From assembly GCF_048773025.1 (NCBI RefSeq), contig NC_133557.1, positions 8,820,001 to 8,884,000 on the forward strand: 64,000 nt of DNA, in the 5' to 3' direction. Below the pieces are notes generated by a model. The model searched no databases, was not told the DNA's origin, and saw only the letters and a program-made list of their open reading frames with translations. Below are positions 9,701 to 20,728 of the stretch, piece after piece. The stretch is from Camelus bactrianus (Eukaryota; Chordata; Mammalia; Artiodactyla; Camelidae). Each line of letters begins with the position of its first letter. Position 1 is the stretch's first letter. A program made the translations under genes and the position numbers.

Positions 9701-12700
9701 AGGAGAGACAACCTGGACTTTTCCATCCGCATCAGTAACATCACCCCGGCAGACGCCGGTGCCTACTACTGTGTGAAGTTCCAGAGAGGAAGCCCTGGTA
9801 ACGTGGAGTATAAGTCTGGACCAGGCACTCGGCTCACTGTGAGTGGTGAGTACACGTGGGCCCCTCGTCCCCTTCTCTGTGACAACAAGTCAACAAAATG
9901 CCCTCCTGTCTTTGAGCAAAAATAAGAATCAGGTGCAGCAGTGGGCGCTTTATGATGACTGGGTCACGATCCGATTTCCCACTTGTCTACAGATCAGGGA
10001 GGTTGAGGCCTGGAGAGGTCGTGCTATTTGCTCAAGGCCCCATGGCTGGTAATTGGTATGAAAAGTCTGGAAGCGCAGCCCTTTGGTTCCATGCTTGAGG
10101 GAGTTAAAGTCCGAGTGATTTGCCTGGTCACAGGCCAGACCTCACCTCCTGCTTCCAGAGAGTGCTCCCCTCAGTGTGGCCGAGTCTTCACTTTATTAAG
10201 CACTTACTGAGCACCTACTGTGTGCCTGGCCCTGCTCCAGATGCCGTGGAAGCAGCAGTGAAAAAGCAGACAAGGACTCTTCTCTTATGAAGCTTGTGTT
10301 CTCTTCCCTTCCAATGCGGAAAGTCCATCACGGCCGGGGAATTGTCGAGAGTAGGGGGCAGGATGTAGAATGTGTTACATTATTTCTTAAGAAACATCAC
10401 ACTGAGAAGAAACTCCTAGAGGCAGAGATTCAGTGTTAACTCTCACAGCCGGGTTTGGAGGAGATGCCCAGAGGTTGGGTGTTTCCTGGGAGGGTCTGTC
10501 ACGAAACCCTCGTGTGATTCAGGGATCAACTCACAGTCACTGAAGGCTCCAAGCAGAGCTGTTGCATCTCAGAATGTCCCACACCCAGGGAAGAGGTTCC
10601 ACGTGTCAGTGTCTTAGTTGCTGCCCCATCGAGGTAGCAAAGGTGCTCCTTTAGGGTTTTCTGCTTTAGGCCTAGGAACCTCATTCGAACTCCTGAATCC
10701 TGTACTGTCAGGGCAGGAAGGATTTTTACACACCAACTGCCCTGCCCCCCACCTACACATGGGGAGCCTGAGGCCAAGAGGTGACAGGGACCTAGACCAC
10801 ACTCACAAGGCCAGTGAGTGATGGGATCCTTACAGAACCCAGCTGATTCAGTCCAGGCTCTTCCTGCACCACCATTGGACACTGGCTCCTTGGAAGAGCC
10901 TGGCTCATAGTAGGTGCTGAATAAAAAGCTCCTTGGGTCAAACCATTGAACAGGGAGACTTTTCTTCAGTTTCCCTAAGATTCAAATGCTCCTTGCATTC
11001 AGATCCTGAGTTCCCAGGTGACTGGCAACCTCTACCTACTTTCAGCCACATGATCCCAAGTCACTCATCCCATGTCAGCACCCAGAGCTGCCCAGGGTCT
11101 CAGCAGCTGCAAAACAGCACACGGTACGGACAGAGCGTCTTTCCCTCTGCAGTCTTCTGCTGAAGGGTACCAAGTTGCCCCAACCTTCGGCTATTAAGAC
11201 AGCACTTCAGTCGATACCGCTGTCCATGCCTCACTCTATTCAAAGGGGAAATACCGACTGGAAGTGTCATTGCTACATCAGAGAGTATGTGTATTTTAAT
11301 TTGTGTGGATATAGCAAAATTTCACTCTCAGCCGTCGTAGCAAGCAAATATCCCCACAAGCCCTGGACATAGGAGGGAAGGTTAATCCTGGCTTTGCGGG
11401 TATCACTAACGTTCCCAGGTGGTGCCTCCCCTGCACAGCCAATCACAGGTGGGAACTGGCTCCAACCCCACTCAGACCTGCTGCCTCCCAGGAGACCGTC
11501 ATCCTCTTCCCCAAGCACCTGCTCAGATGATTCCCTGGATGAGAAAGGAGGGAGGCAGGAGGGGGTGAGGGGGTAGCAGCCTGTCAGATGCTGAATCTTC
11601 CTCCTGGCATTTACTGCCTATAGGCAGTGCTCTGAGGGAGGGGCCATCTGTGCCCCTGAGGCTCTGAGAGGGGACCTGGCAGATGAGCAGGTAAGGGGGC
11701 CAAGGTAGAACCACAAGCAGCCTGACTCACACCCAGCTCTCTGCACACCCCACTGTGCTTGTCAAAGTGGGGAGAAAGCTCTAACACTTTCGTTTTAAAA
11801 TCTTGTGCTGTTCTGTTCTTCAGAAATAAGTATTAAAAAGAAAAATCCTGTGTGTCTGCAAGGCTAGCGTTATAACTGGGAACAGACAGATGCAGGGTCT
11901 CCTGGCGTCCTGAAGCTGCTCCTATGAGGCAGGGCTCAGCGCACTCAGAAGCCCCAGGAGTCCTTTTCTCCCTGTTGCTGTGATGTTGCCCCTTCACTGA
12001 GTGGCCTGCGGGAGCAGCTCCGGGAAGGGGAGCGAGGACAGAGCAGAGGGGCTGCTGCATCCCAGCAGCACCGGGCAAGCCCACTCCTGGCCCCCCGCAG
12101 ACTGAGGATGGGGAGGGGGAGGTAGTTCCTAGGGGATGCTGGGATCCCCGCATGGACAGAGTTCATTTTCTAGACTCAGGTGTCAGGAGCCCATGTCTCC
12201 CCCTTGTTGCTACGGAGTCCCCAGGCCTGGGCCCTCGGAGGGCACTCCTCCCTGGTCTCGCTTGAAGTCAAGAATCTCAGAGGGAAAAGGGGAGGGTGGT
12301 GGTCAGTGTGGGGGCTCCTCAAAGTGGGCGCCTGCTCTGCTGTTGGACATGAAACCTCAGGGGTCAAGGGAATTCCTTCTGGGATATGGTTGTGGGGGTG
12401 AAGAGACTTTCATTTCTGTCAGCCTCAGTTTTATCATTTCTAAAATGGTGATAATCATGGACTCTTTCTAGCAGGTTAGAAGGATTTCAGACTGTATGTC
12501 TAAATCACCAGCACAAAGTAGGCCCCCCCAAATTGAGGTGTTGTTTCAAGGCTGTGTCTCACTTCCCTTTGCAGGGCTTACTGGCCTGTAGAAGGACGAC
12601 AATCACACCAATCTTTGCAGGATGTCCTGAGGGTACGATGAGCCTGCTGACAGAGCAGCCTTTCAGTGAGCCATGGCGTTGTCCCCCCAGGCTGTGGTCT

Positions 12701-15700
12701 GCGCAAGTCTCAGTTCCCGCTAGTCCTCAGTTTCCCCACCTGTGATCTCGGCTGCCTTTCAGGGTCTGTGATGACTGCAGAGGTTCTAGAAAGCCCTAGA
12801 TGGGGTGGGCTAGGGTGTCACTGAGCCTCAGCACACAGTGGTTTAGAGCCTGGGCCGAGCCCCGCTGCCTGGGCTCCCATCCCAGCTCAGCCAGATCCCG
12901 GCTCTGGGACCTCGGACGCGTCCCTCTCCACACTGGGGCTCAGGGGCCTGGTCCATCCCTGTCAGCACCGCCCTCCCAGAGCTGCTGCAGGGACTGAGTG
13001 AGGGATCCATGTACAGAGCTTAGAGCAGAGCCGGCACAGTGTACATGCTCCGCCACTGTTAGCTCTGATGTGCAGAAGCCGGAGGCCTCGGGCGGCTCAC
13101 TCCCTCCAGGATTGAGTATAACTGGGGTTGGGGTGGAGCTGGGTGCTTTCCACCTTGGCTGCCCATCAGATTCACCTAGGTAACGCTGACACGATCCCCA
13201 GCCCCTGTCCCCACCCTAGAAACCCTGGTTTAATTGGAGACACGTGGGCCCGGGCACCTGACTGATTAACTCCTGCAGGGGATGCTACCTACAGCCCGGG
13301 CGGAGAAGCCCTGAGCTCCGTGTTCTCTCAGGTCACAGATGGAGCTGGGGTTTTGCCCAGACAGAGGTCACTCCTCCTTGGTGCTGGAGCTGCAAGAACA
13401 GCTTTTCAGGGACGTTGCAGAATACCCTATGACGGAGACAGTTCTTCAGAGGCCAAGAAAGGAAGCTTGAATCAAGGGGGAGGGACACCTCCTCCCATGG
13501 AGCTCACCTGGGGTGGAGAGCGGCCTCCTATGGACTCAGAGGACTCTGTTCAGCCCTGAGCTTTGTCGCTGGGGAAACCTTCCCATCTTTAAAGAGGGGC
13601 TGGAAGCCCCTCAAACACTCCCTGCTCAGCCCAGAGCCCTCCTGCCTCAACACACCAACATGACACCGATGGAATCTCTCCTCCCTCCTTTCAGAATGCT
13701 TCCAGCTTTCTGTAAAGAGCTGGTCTGCGGGGAAATGCCTGCGACATCACGTATTTTGAAAGCCAATTCCCCCAATTTGTTTCCTTAAGGGATTATTATA
13801 AAAAAGAGGAAGAGAATCATACTGGGGTGGTTCTATTGCTGCTTTTTCATTAGGGTTTTTCATGCCAGCTGCACGGAGCAGGATTTGAGACTTTTTGTTT
13901 GTTGGTTTTTTCCTGCTGTGCTTGTGTTCTGCCTTCTCACTGCCTGAAGAATAAACAGGCAGTTTCAGAACTAGGAACGACCAGACCTTGTGACAACAAT
14001 CACAGGTCTTGCTGCTTAAGCACCCGCTGTGCACCAGGCTCTGTGTTTTAAGTACATCCCCCCTCATCTGACCAGGGTGGGGCTGTCACACACATTGCAG
14101 GGAAACAGAGACTGAGGCTCAGAGGTAAAGATCAGAGACACTAAATCAATCAGCCTTGCTGTGGTGGGATGAGCTCCAGCCTTTCCTTGCTGGGTGCCCT
14201 TGGCCAGTTGCGTCCACCCTGAGCCTCATCCCATAAATGTGACCCCATTCGGGCCCTCATTTCATGGCCTGTGAGGAGAAATGAAGAACTTAGGATCCTG
14301 GAGGGATCAGCCCATCGTTAGGCTCTGAAAAAACTCTCCATCAGTGGTAACCAATCACAGCTTCTCTTCCCTTTGGGGCGTCCAGGATGCTGGTATTTTT
14401 ATAAGTTGACATATTCAACTTACATCTCCTTATGATGTCCCCGAATATTTTATGAATTTTAGGAAGCAAGTTAAATATTTACAAGTGCAAATATTTGTAA
14501 TGTCTACTGTCTGCCAACGTTTACAGGAGTTGAGTAATACTGAATAATTTGGAGAAACCCTATGACCTTCTACAGGGAGAAACCTCCTTGTCTTTTCATT
14601 TGCTGATTTGTGTATGTTTTCAGGACACAGGAGCTGCGTCTGCCTGCTTCATGGGCCTGTGTCTGTGTCTCTTCTGATTTAATAACAATTAAGAAATTAA
14701 CCACCTCTGCTTTCTCAGCTCTCAGTGATCTTTGCTTTCAACTCAAAAGTGACCCAAGAGAAGAAACCAGATTCAGAAAAACATCCCTTCGCCCTTCTTC
14801 CTTTGAAATTCAGCGATTGGCACGTTAGTCCTACAGGAATATTTGTGGAGAGAATGACATCTATCTAGTAAATTATCGCATATATTTGAAGGGAGAGCTC
14901 TGGATATAAATACAGTCTGGGTTACAGAGAGATCTGTGTTTAGTTTTGTGAAGCATCTTGATTTTACTCAAAGCAAGGATGCTTCCAATGCCTGACTGAA
15001 CCCTCACTGCAACCCTGGGAAGGATAAGGCCTGCAGTCCTGTTTCACAGATGAGGAGCAGGGAGGGGCCCCGGCCACATGTCTCATCTGCTGACCAGGCT
15101 GATTCAGCATCCATGGTGGACCCGCTCCACCCCTGCTTCCCCTGCACTTACTTCTGTAACTCTTTCCTTACTGTAGCTAAGTTCCCCAGGGGAGCCCAGT
15201 TAGGAAGAGTTAACAGGAGAGTGACAGCCATCAGTTTTTTTCATTCCTGCACCCAGATCGGTGGGAATTCACCTGAGTGAGGAAAGAAAGTGGACTTTGA
15301 ACTCAGGCCTGGAAACCATGCTGGTCCCACCCCAGACTCAGAGCTCACCTCTGGGAACCTGTGTGTCTCCTCCTAAGATGAGGATAAAGACACTGCCCTC
15401 CGAGGCCTAATAGAAGGATTAAAAAATAATGGTAAATGATCTTCGGTGGGAGGGTATAGCTCAGTGGTAGAGTGCAAGCTTAACATACACGAGGTCCTGG
15501 GTTTAATCCTCAGTCCCTCCATTAGAAAAAAAAACTTAAATAAGCCTAATTACCTCATCCTGCAACAAAACTGAATTGAAGTAAAATTGAAAAAAATCTA
15601 AAACAAATATGTAAGCGTTGTTAACTGTGTCGCAAGCTTTTCATTAGTGATGATAAGGACAATCATATTCATTGTTTATAAAATGGTCTTTTGTAGCCAG

Positions 15701-18700
15701 ACCCTCTCCTCCCGTGGTATCAGGCCCCGCCACAAGGGCCTCACCTGAGCAGACGGTGAGCTTCACCTGCAGATCCCACGGCTTCTCCCCCAGAACCATC
15801 TCCCTGAAATGGTTCAAAAATGGGAATGAGATCACAGCCTCCCAGACCAGCGTGGACCCAGAAGGAGATAGCGTTTCCTACAGCGTCTCCAGCACAGCCA
15901 AGGTGGTGCTGGCCTCGGGGGATGTTCGCTCCCAGGTCATCTGCGAGGTGGCCCACACCACCCTGCAGGGGGGCCCTCCTCTCCGTGGGACTGCCTACTT
16001 GTCTGAGACCATCCGAGGTAGATGCCCCTCACACCAGCCCGAACCCACACCTGCCCCCAAGCCCCACCTGCTCCTCCCCCTGCTTTTGGCTTCAGGCCTT
16101 GAATTGCCTGGAACAGATTTCCTGACAGTCCTTCCTGACCACCAGGCACCTCCATGTGCTGGTCACTCACTACTGATTTAACGGCAGCTGCCAGGTGACA
16201 CCTGCCACGTGCCAAGCACTGTGCTCAGCAGTTTCCTTTACTTACAACAGCATTTCCAACTACTGAGCACCTACTCTAAGCCAAGCCCTTAAGTGCCTAG
16301 GGATTTCATTTACTTGGCTGCAGTTATTATATTCCAACTGCATGCCAGTTGCTTACTGATTCCCCACATTATAACCCTAACAGGAGCAACCAGTCCTTGA
16401 GCACCTGCTGTGTGCCCTGCAGGGTGCTTAGGATCTCACTGATATGCAAATTGCACGCTGAGTTTTTGAGCACCTGCTGCATGCCTGGCTCTGTCCTCAG
16501 GCACCCCCTTGCTGGGCTGGGAGCTGCTCTCTAGCCCCTGCCCTGTGACCTCTCTGTTCCACAAGGTCAGAGCTCCTGCCCTGTGCTGTTTCAGTTCCGC
16601 CCACCTTGGAGGTCACCCAACAGCCCATGGCAGGGACCCAGGTGAACGTCACCTGCCAGGCGAAGCAGTTCTACCCCCGAGACCTCCAGCTGAGCTGGGT
16701 GGAGAATGGAAACATGTCCCGGATAGAAACAGCATCGACCCTCACGAAGAACAAGGATGGGACCTTTAACCGGATGAGCTGGCTCCTGGTGAACTCGTCC
16801 GCCCACAGAGGGGAGGTGCTGTCCTGCCGGGTGGAGCACGACGGGCAGCCGGCGGTCAGCGCCAACCTCACCCTGGAGGCCTCTGCTCCCCAGAAGGACC
16901 AGGACACACATGAACACCCTGGTGAGGCTTCCATTAACCTGACACGGCTTTTAAATTTTTATCTTTTTAAATTGTTAAAGCAGTAATTCTTTCTTGTTAT
17001 AGAATGATCTAGAAGTCTATAAATGTAAAGTAGAATTTTGAGGTGACTTCCCCCACTCAAATCCCATACTCCAAGAGTCACCACTGGTAAGAGTTTGGTA
17101 CTTTTTTTTTACATCTTTTGACATCAATATACTTGAAAGAAAGAAAGGAAGAAGGGAGATGATTCTGTCCATAATGTCCTGTCTCTTCCTCTCTTCAAGA
17201 AGCAGGAACTCTGTTCATCCTTCCCTGTCCACTCGCCTCCCTCTTCCTTCTTTCTAACCTCTGCCTAGTCTCCCTTCCATCCTAGATGTTTCCATCCATC
17301 AGTAGCATCACCCCAAGAGATATCTCAACCACAACTTGTCTGAGATGATCCGGGGTAGATGCCCCTCACCCCCAGCCCAAGCCCACATCCATCCGCCTTC
17401 CTGGCCCCAGCCTGCTCCTCCTGGAAGAGGTCACAGTTGAACTGGGATTTGCAGTTAGTAAACATGCACTGAGTGACTGTGGTCATTGCTGGTCCACTGT
17501 CACAAATCAGGGGACAAAGAAAGCCCTATGAAATTCTGAAAAGGGAGCCCTGAGGACGTGGAGTTTCAGTCTGGTCCAGGCACCCAGGTGACCGTGAGTA
17601 GTCACCGCATGGGCTTCCTTTATTCCCTGATCTGTGACAGTGGACCAGCAATGATCACCAGTGCTCAGTGCACATGTACTAAATGCAAATCTCGGTTCAG
17701 TCATGATCCCCTTTCCTGTTCTAGCCACCCGCTGGATTTCGAGTTTACCAAAGGGACTCAGATAGCACTGGTAGGATGCTGTTGAAGATGTCTTGCCAGG
17801 TAATTGGGCTAGACTGATGAGCGCAAACTGAGTCCCTGACGACAGGAACCACCAGCATGTACAACAGATACGTGCTAAGTAGAGGCACGTTCCCCTCTAG
17901 CTGGACATTGTCCCGAGGACATACAGAGTCCCCCTTTCTATGCACAATATGTGTCTTATTTCTCTCTCTTGTCACACCATGAGGTAAGGTAGTCCATCAG
18001 ATTTCCAGGAGATTTACTCCAGATGACCTTTCAAAAGCCCATGTTCCTTCCAATATGCCCTATGGTGTTGTCCTCATTAGCTAGCTCAATGCTCGGTCAA
18101 CAAGAGTCCGTGTCCCTGCATGCTGGAAGAATAAAGATAAGAAGGAAAGGACAAACACCTTCCATCTAACAATAGATACAGAGAATTTGCATAGTTGTGT
18201 CCACTCATAGCTGAGTCTTGTGTGCACATCCAGGTGCCTATGGAGTCCACAGGTGTGTAGTCAGATGATTGAGAACATTGATTTTGCACAGAACCTATGC
18301 CATGACTCACAGAGAAACCAACCATAATTCCCCAATATCATCTAAACTGGAGTAGAAATTCAAATTTTCCAAAATTTCTTTTATGATTGGTTTTTCTGCA
18401 CCACAGTTGTTTTTAACTCATCTGTAAATGCTTGCTAGAATTCTCCTGTGACACCATCTGGGCCACAACAATCTTTTTTTGTTTTTAATGAATTTGAATT
18501 GTCTAGGGCTATTCAGATTATTCATTTCCTATTGTGTGAACTGCAGTAGGTTGTCCTTTTTGAGGTATTTGGTCCATTGTCTCCAAGTTGTCAAATTTCT
18601 CTCTCTACCGCTGTTCACAGTTTTTCCTTCCTACCCTTCTGGTGTCTGTGGCGTCCGCAGTGATGTCCTGTTTCATTCCTGGTGTTGGAAAGGTGTCATT

Positions 18701-20728
18701 ACTCCTTTTTTCTTTGTCATTGGTATTAGAAGTCTTTCTATTTTAATGGTCTTTTAAAAGAAATTAATCCTTGTTTCAGTGATAGTCTATTATTTTTCTG
18801 CTTCCAATTTCATTGATTTTTTTCTTTATTATTTCCTTCTTTGTGCTTCCTTTGGCTTTATTTTGCTCTTCCTATCTCATTTTTGAGGCAGGGATTTAGA
18901 TTATTGATTTAGACTTTGTCTTTTTTTCTAGTATCAGGCCTGGGTCTCCTCCTGTGCCTGGCGACTTAGGAGAGGGACCTGGGAGCCTGGCCACGGTGTT
19001 CTTCCTCCTGTGCTCGGGTCTCTAGCCAGTTTGCTGCCTCTTCCACCCTAGATTCTGCCCATGTTTGTCCCTTGTGTCATTTCTAGGGTTCAACTTGTAC
19101 TGAACAGGGAGAGCAGGAGAGATGAGTCCACACCATCTTGTCTGGAGGGTCTTGGATTTGCTTTTAAATCCTCCTTCCCCTGCTGGGGCTCCACCGGGGC
19201 TGTTACTCCTGCGTGCTGCAGTATTCCTGACCCAGCCTGCCTGCTAGCGTAGTAAGGCTGGAAGTGGCTTTCAGGTCAACCGTGTTAACAGGCTAAAGGG
19301 AAGTGTCAGATGCCTATGTGACACTGCTGCTCGGGACGCACAGCTTTCCCTGGGACATCTGAGGGCTCTGCCCACCACGGTCCTGAGTCCAGTGGGTCTG
19401 CTGTGAAAATGCCAGTCTTACTGTTTGTTTTTATGGTATTCGAGTGTCTTCACAATGTATCTAGCTTAAAGGACTTCTCTCTTAGGACACCAGAACCCAG
19501 TATGTTAATGGAATTTTTGGTTGCTTGCTTGGTTTTAATAGTAGGAGAAAGGTTCTGAATCCTCTAAGTGTTTGGTCCTTTTCTGCTTTTCAGGAACCTA
19601 AATCCCTTCCCCCCTACTTTTTTCTTTTTCCCTTCCCTACTCAATTGCCAAACATCACTTCTTTCTCTTCGCCTTTTCCCTACAGAAAGTAAGCACCTTA
19701 AATCACGCCTGTCTGCTCAGTCCCATCTGTCCTCCTTGAATTAGCTTCTTACTGCCACTGAGAAGTTACCACATTGACTGATTCAACACAAGAGAAATTT
19801 GTTGTCACACATTTGTAGAGGTCTGAAGCCTACTATGGGTGGCAGGGCGATGCTCCTTCTGAGGGCTCCTGAAGAAAACCCATTTCCTTGCCTTTTCCAG
19901 CTCCCAGAGATGCCCACACCCCTGAGCAAAGGGCCCCACATCACTCCGGCCCCAGCTTCTGACATCACATCTCCTGCTCTGACTCTCCTGCCTCCATCTT
20001 TCACTTACAAGAATCTTTATGATTAGATGAGCTCCTCTGGGAAATCCCGAATCATGTGCTCATCTCAGGATTCTTAATCACTAGTGCGCATGCCTTTTGA
20101 CCTATAAGGTAACCTTTACACAGACTCTGGGGATTCTCTGTCAACTCTTGAATCAGGCAGGCTTTGAAACCACTTCCTATGAGCTGTGCTCTGCTCTACA
20201 GGAGACTATTACCAATATCATCAAATTTAGGTTGGATTTAATATTGGTGGTGGGACTTTCAGGTTCCTTTCGTAGCTGCCCTTGTCTGTTTTGTCCTTTC
20301 CTGGCGGCTGGATGAGGTGGGGGACGGCTGCCTAGTGAAGGCTTGTGCACTAGGATTTGACTTTTCCCTTGTCTTAGTTCTTTTCACTTCTGACATTTTC
20401 CCTTCAAGTATGAGGAGCTTTACAGCCTGAAGAGGGAGTGGGTGAGAACGAGGGACTCTATATACTGATTTCTTCCTCAAGATTAAGTGGAAGACAGAGG
20501 AGGCAGGTTAAACCTCACAGTGTTGATGGGCCCAGGTGGCCTTAGCTGGAGTAAGTAGGGGCCCCAGGGAATGGCTCCTGTGCGGCCCCTCTCATCAGAC
20601 CTTCTGTCTCTGGATTTCCAGGCCCAGAGCTGACTTCTTCTCTGCTGGTAGTTCTGCTCCTAGGCCACAAAGTGCTGCTGGTGCTCGGTGTCTCTGTCAT
20701 CTTTGTCCACAGGAAGCATTGCGTCTGA
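6690..20728 (+). CDS. SIRPB1-like: SIRP gene 1: complete signal-regulatory protein beta-1-like receptor (5 exons)
   Basis: Coding exons 6690-6759, 9492-9845, 15697-16017, 16595-16921 and 20622-20728, all phase 1 joins with GT-AG borders, give 392 residues, close to human SIRP-beta-1. Order: signal peptide (1 to about 26), V-set domain (about 28-141) with a J-like SGPGTRLTV end, C1-set d2 (142-248), C1-set d3 (249-357), then a transmembrane helix with a lysine ([12 protein letters not shown]) and a tail of only HRKHCV. No ITIM follows, so this is an activating-type SIRP expected to signal through DAP12 at the surface of myeloid cells. Conserved Ig cysteines are present in all domains; N-glycosylation sites include NVS and NIT in V and NVT, NMS, NSS and NLT in d3. 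The ligand is not predictable; CD47 binding cannot be assumed for beta-type members. Expression and the exact human orthologue are unproven. Confidence 0.88.
6990..7165 (-). repeat. MIR SINE
   Basis: Antisense MIR with the words tttacagaaggggaaactgaga and cctcacaacatcc. Same element at about 29240-29415 and 52705-52882, so it predates the duplications. Confidence 0.8.
8475..8826 (-). repeat. L1 LINE 3' end (antisense) with GT repeat
   Basis: Reads ttttatggctcagtagtac, tcatctgtcgatggacatt and tattgtaaatagtgctgct, the reverse strand of ungulate L1 3' sequence. A (GT)n tract sits at 8681-8696. Shared by all three units. Confidence 0.85.
9492..9845 (+). CDS. SIRPB1-like: Gene 1 exon 2: V-set domain d1
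   Basis: 354 bases, open. Shows [11 protein letters not shown], the [13 protein letters not shown] strand, DAGAYYC and a J-like GPGT end. Loops matching the CD47-contact loops of SIRP-alpha read SLLPVGPI (BC), YDYKGGHFP (C'-D), SDATRRDN (D-E) and FQRGSPGN (F-G). Confidence 0.92.
12830..13066 (+). repeat. MIR SINE, nearly full length
   Basis: Starts cacagtggtttagagcctgg, passes the gctctgggacct region and ends in the agagcttagagcag and cacagtgtacatgctc part, the MIR order on the + strand. Copies at about 35071-35305 and 58610-58845. Confidence 0.65.
13153..13260 (+). repeat. MER5-like hAT-Charlie DNA transposon relic
   Basis: Sequence of the form ggctgcccatcagattcacct, then ccccagcccctgtccccacc, resembles the non-autonomous MER5 group of hAT-Charlie elements. 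Copies at about 35387-35497 and 58931-59040. Family assignment is from memory of the consensus. Confidence 0.45.
15445..15560 (+). repeat. Camelid tRNA-Ala-derived SINE (VIC-like)
   Basis: A tRNA-like head with A box tagctcagtgg and a B box read as gggtttaatcc, an acgaggtcctggg arm and a ctccattaga end, followed by an A-rich tail and taagcctaattacctc. This is the camelid-restricted SINE type. It sits about 140 bp upstream of the d2 exon, and the same insertion is in units 2 and 3. Confidence 0.85.
15697..16017 (+). CDS. SIRPB1-like: Gene 1 exon 3: C1-set domain d2
   Basis: 321 bases. Conserved C1 features: [20 protein letters not shown] and VICEVAH; ends LSETIR before donor GTAGAT. Acceptor follows a ttttgtag tract. 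Confidence 0.92.
16018..16594. other. Gene 1 intron 3 with repeated GAGCACCT words
   Basis: 577 bp. The word gagcacct recurs at about 16265, 16399 and 16468 (and gtgctcag at about 16221), each followed by a tgcatgcc- or tgtgtgcc-like partner. They look like several nested antisense L2/MIR 3' ends. Conserved in units 2 and 3. Confidence 0.5.
16595..16921 (+). CDS. SIRPB1-like: Gene 1 exon 4: C1-set domain d3
   Basis: 327 bases. Reads [29 protein letters not shown] and [11 protein letters not shown], then a polar stalk ending DTHEHPG. The ENGNMSR loop lacks the extra cysteine I recall in this loop of human SIRP-beta-1. Confidence 0.92.
17288..17600 (+). pseudogene. V-set exon relic in gene 1 intron 4, interrupted
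   Basis: The left part (17288-17332) resembles the ttccatccgcatcagtaac end of a SIRP V exon. The right part (17526-17600) matches the F-G loop and J-like end: [18 protein letters not shown] can be read. The two are separated by about 190 bases of foreign material. There is no usable acceptor, and the second Ig cysteine region is lost. Units 2 and 3 hold the same relic without the interruption. Confidence 0.75.
17333..17420 (+). repeat. Copied fragment of the d2 exon-3/intron-3 boundary
   Basis: acttgtctgagatgatcc, then ggggtagatgcccctcac, closely follow the end of exon 3 and start of intron 3 (about 16000-16080), same orientation, about 1.3 kb away. Absent from the equivalent place in units 2 and 3. 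Confidence 0.75.
17437..17698. repeat. Imperfect inverted repeat, arms about 88 bp
   Basis: Left arm 17437-17525 is the reverse complement of right arm 17611-17698; for example ttgctggtccactgtcaca on the left against tgtgacagtggaccagcaa on the right. The 85-base spacer is the J-end of the V relic. Units 2 and 3 have only the right arm, so the left arm is the derived, inverted copy. Confidence 0.8.
18385..18900 (-). repeat. L1 LINE ORF2 fragment (antisense)
   Basis: Reads on the + strand like reverse-complemented L1 ORF2 (ccatctgggcc, ggtattagaagtctttcta, gatttttttctttattatt). Counterparts at about 40375-40895 and 63930 to the window edge. Confidence 0.7.
19735..20095 (-). repeat. MLT1-like LTR fossil (ERVL-MaLR)
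   Basis: The + strand resembles the reverse complement of an MLT1 LTR: a cttactgccactgagaagtt-like edge, gaggtctgaagcc, gaggctcc-type and ccttgccttttccagctccc segments. It appears to be a lone, broken LTR with no internal part seen. Unit 2 carries the same copy (about 41745-42095), so it is older than the duplication. Confidence 0.5.
20622..20728 (+). CDS. SIRPB1-like: Gene 1 exon 5: transmembrane segment and stop
   Basis: Acceptor tttccag; hydrophobic helix with lysine, then HRKHCV and TGA at 20726-20728. A donor-like gtaagt follows at 20731, so a 3' untranslated exon is likely; a polypyrimidine acceptor ends at 21375. The juxtamembrane cysteine is absent from gene 2. Confidence 0.88.

Larger units (their letters stand above)
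9846..15696. other. Gene 1 intron 2
   Basis: 5.85 kb without any recognised exon. Visible relics: MIR (about 9985-10085, -), L2 3' end (about 10185-10330, -), MIR (about 12335-12470, + and 12680-12790, +), a nearly full-length MIR (12830-13066, +), a MER5-like element (13153-13260), MIR (about 14010-14135, - and 14160-14260, +) and the camelid SINE at 15445. The stretches 10420-12330 and 13300-14000 hold nothing I can name but are conserved among the three units. Confidence 0.6.
16922..20621. other. Gene 1 intron 4
   Basis: 3.7 kb. Holds the rearranged V relic (17288-17600), an inverted repeat, an antisense L1 ORF2 fragment (18385-18900) and an MLT1-like LTR (about 19735-20095). It lacks about 1.4 kb that is present in gene 2 intron 4. 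Confidence 0.65.

Noticed and set aside
15445-15520. tRNA-Ala gene
   Set aside because: A and B boxes are present but the body does not fold as a proper tRNA, and it has an A-rich tail and a fixed 3' trailer; it is a tRNA-derived SINE.
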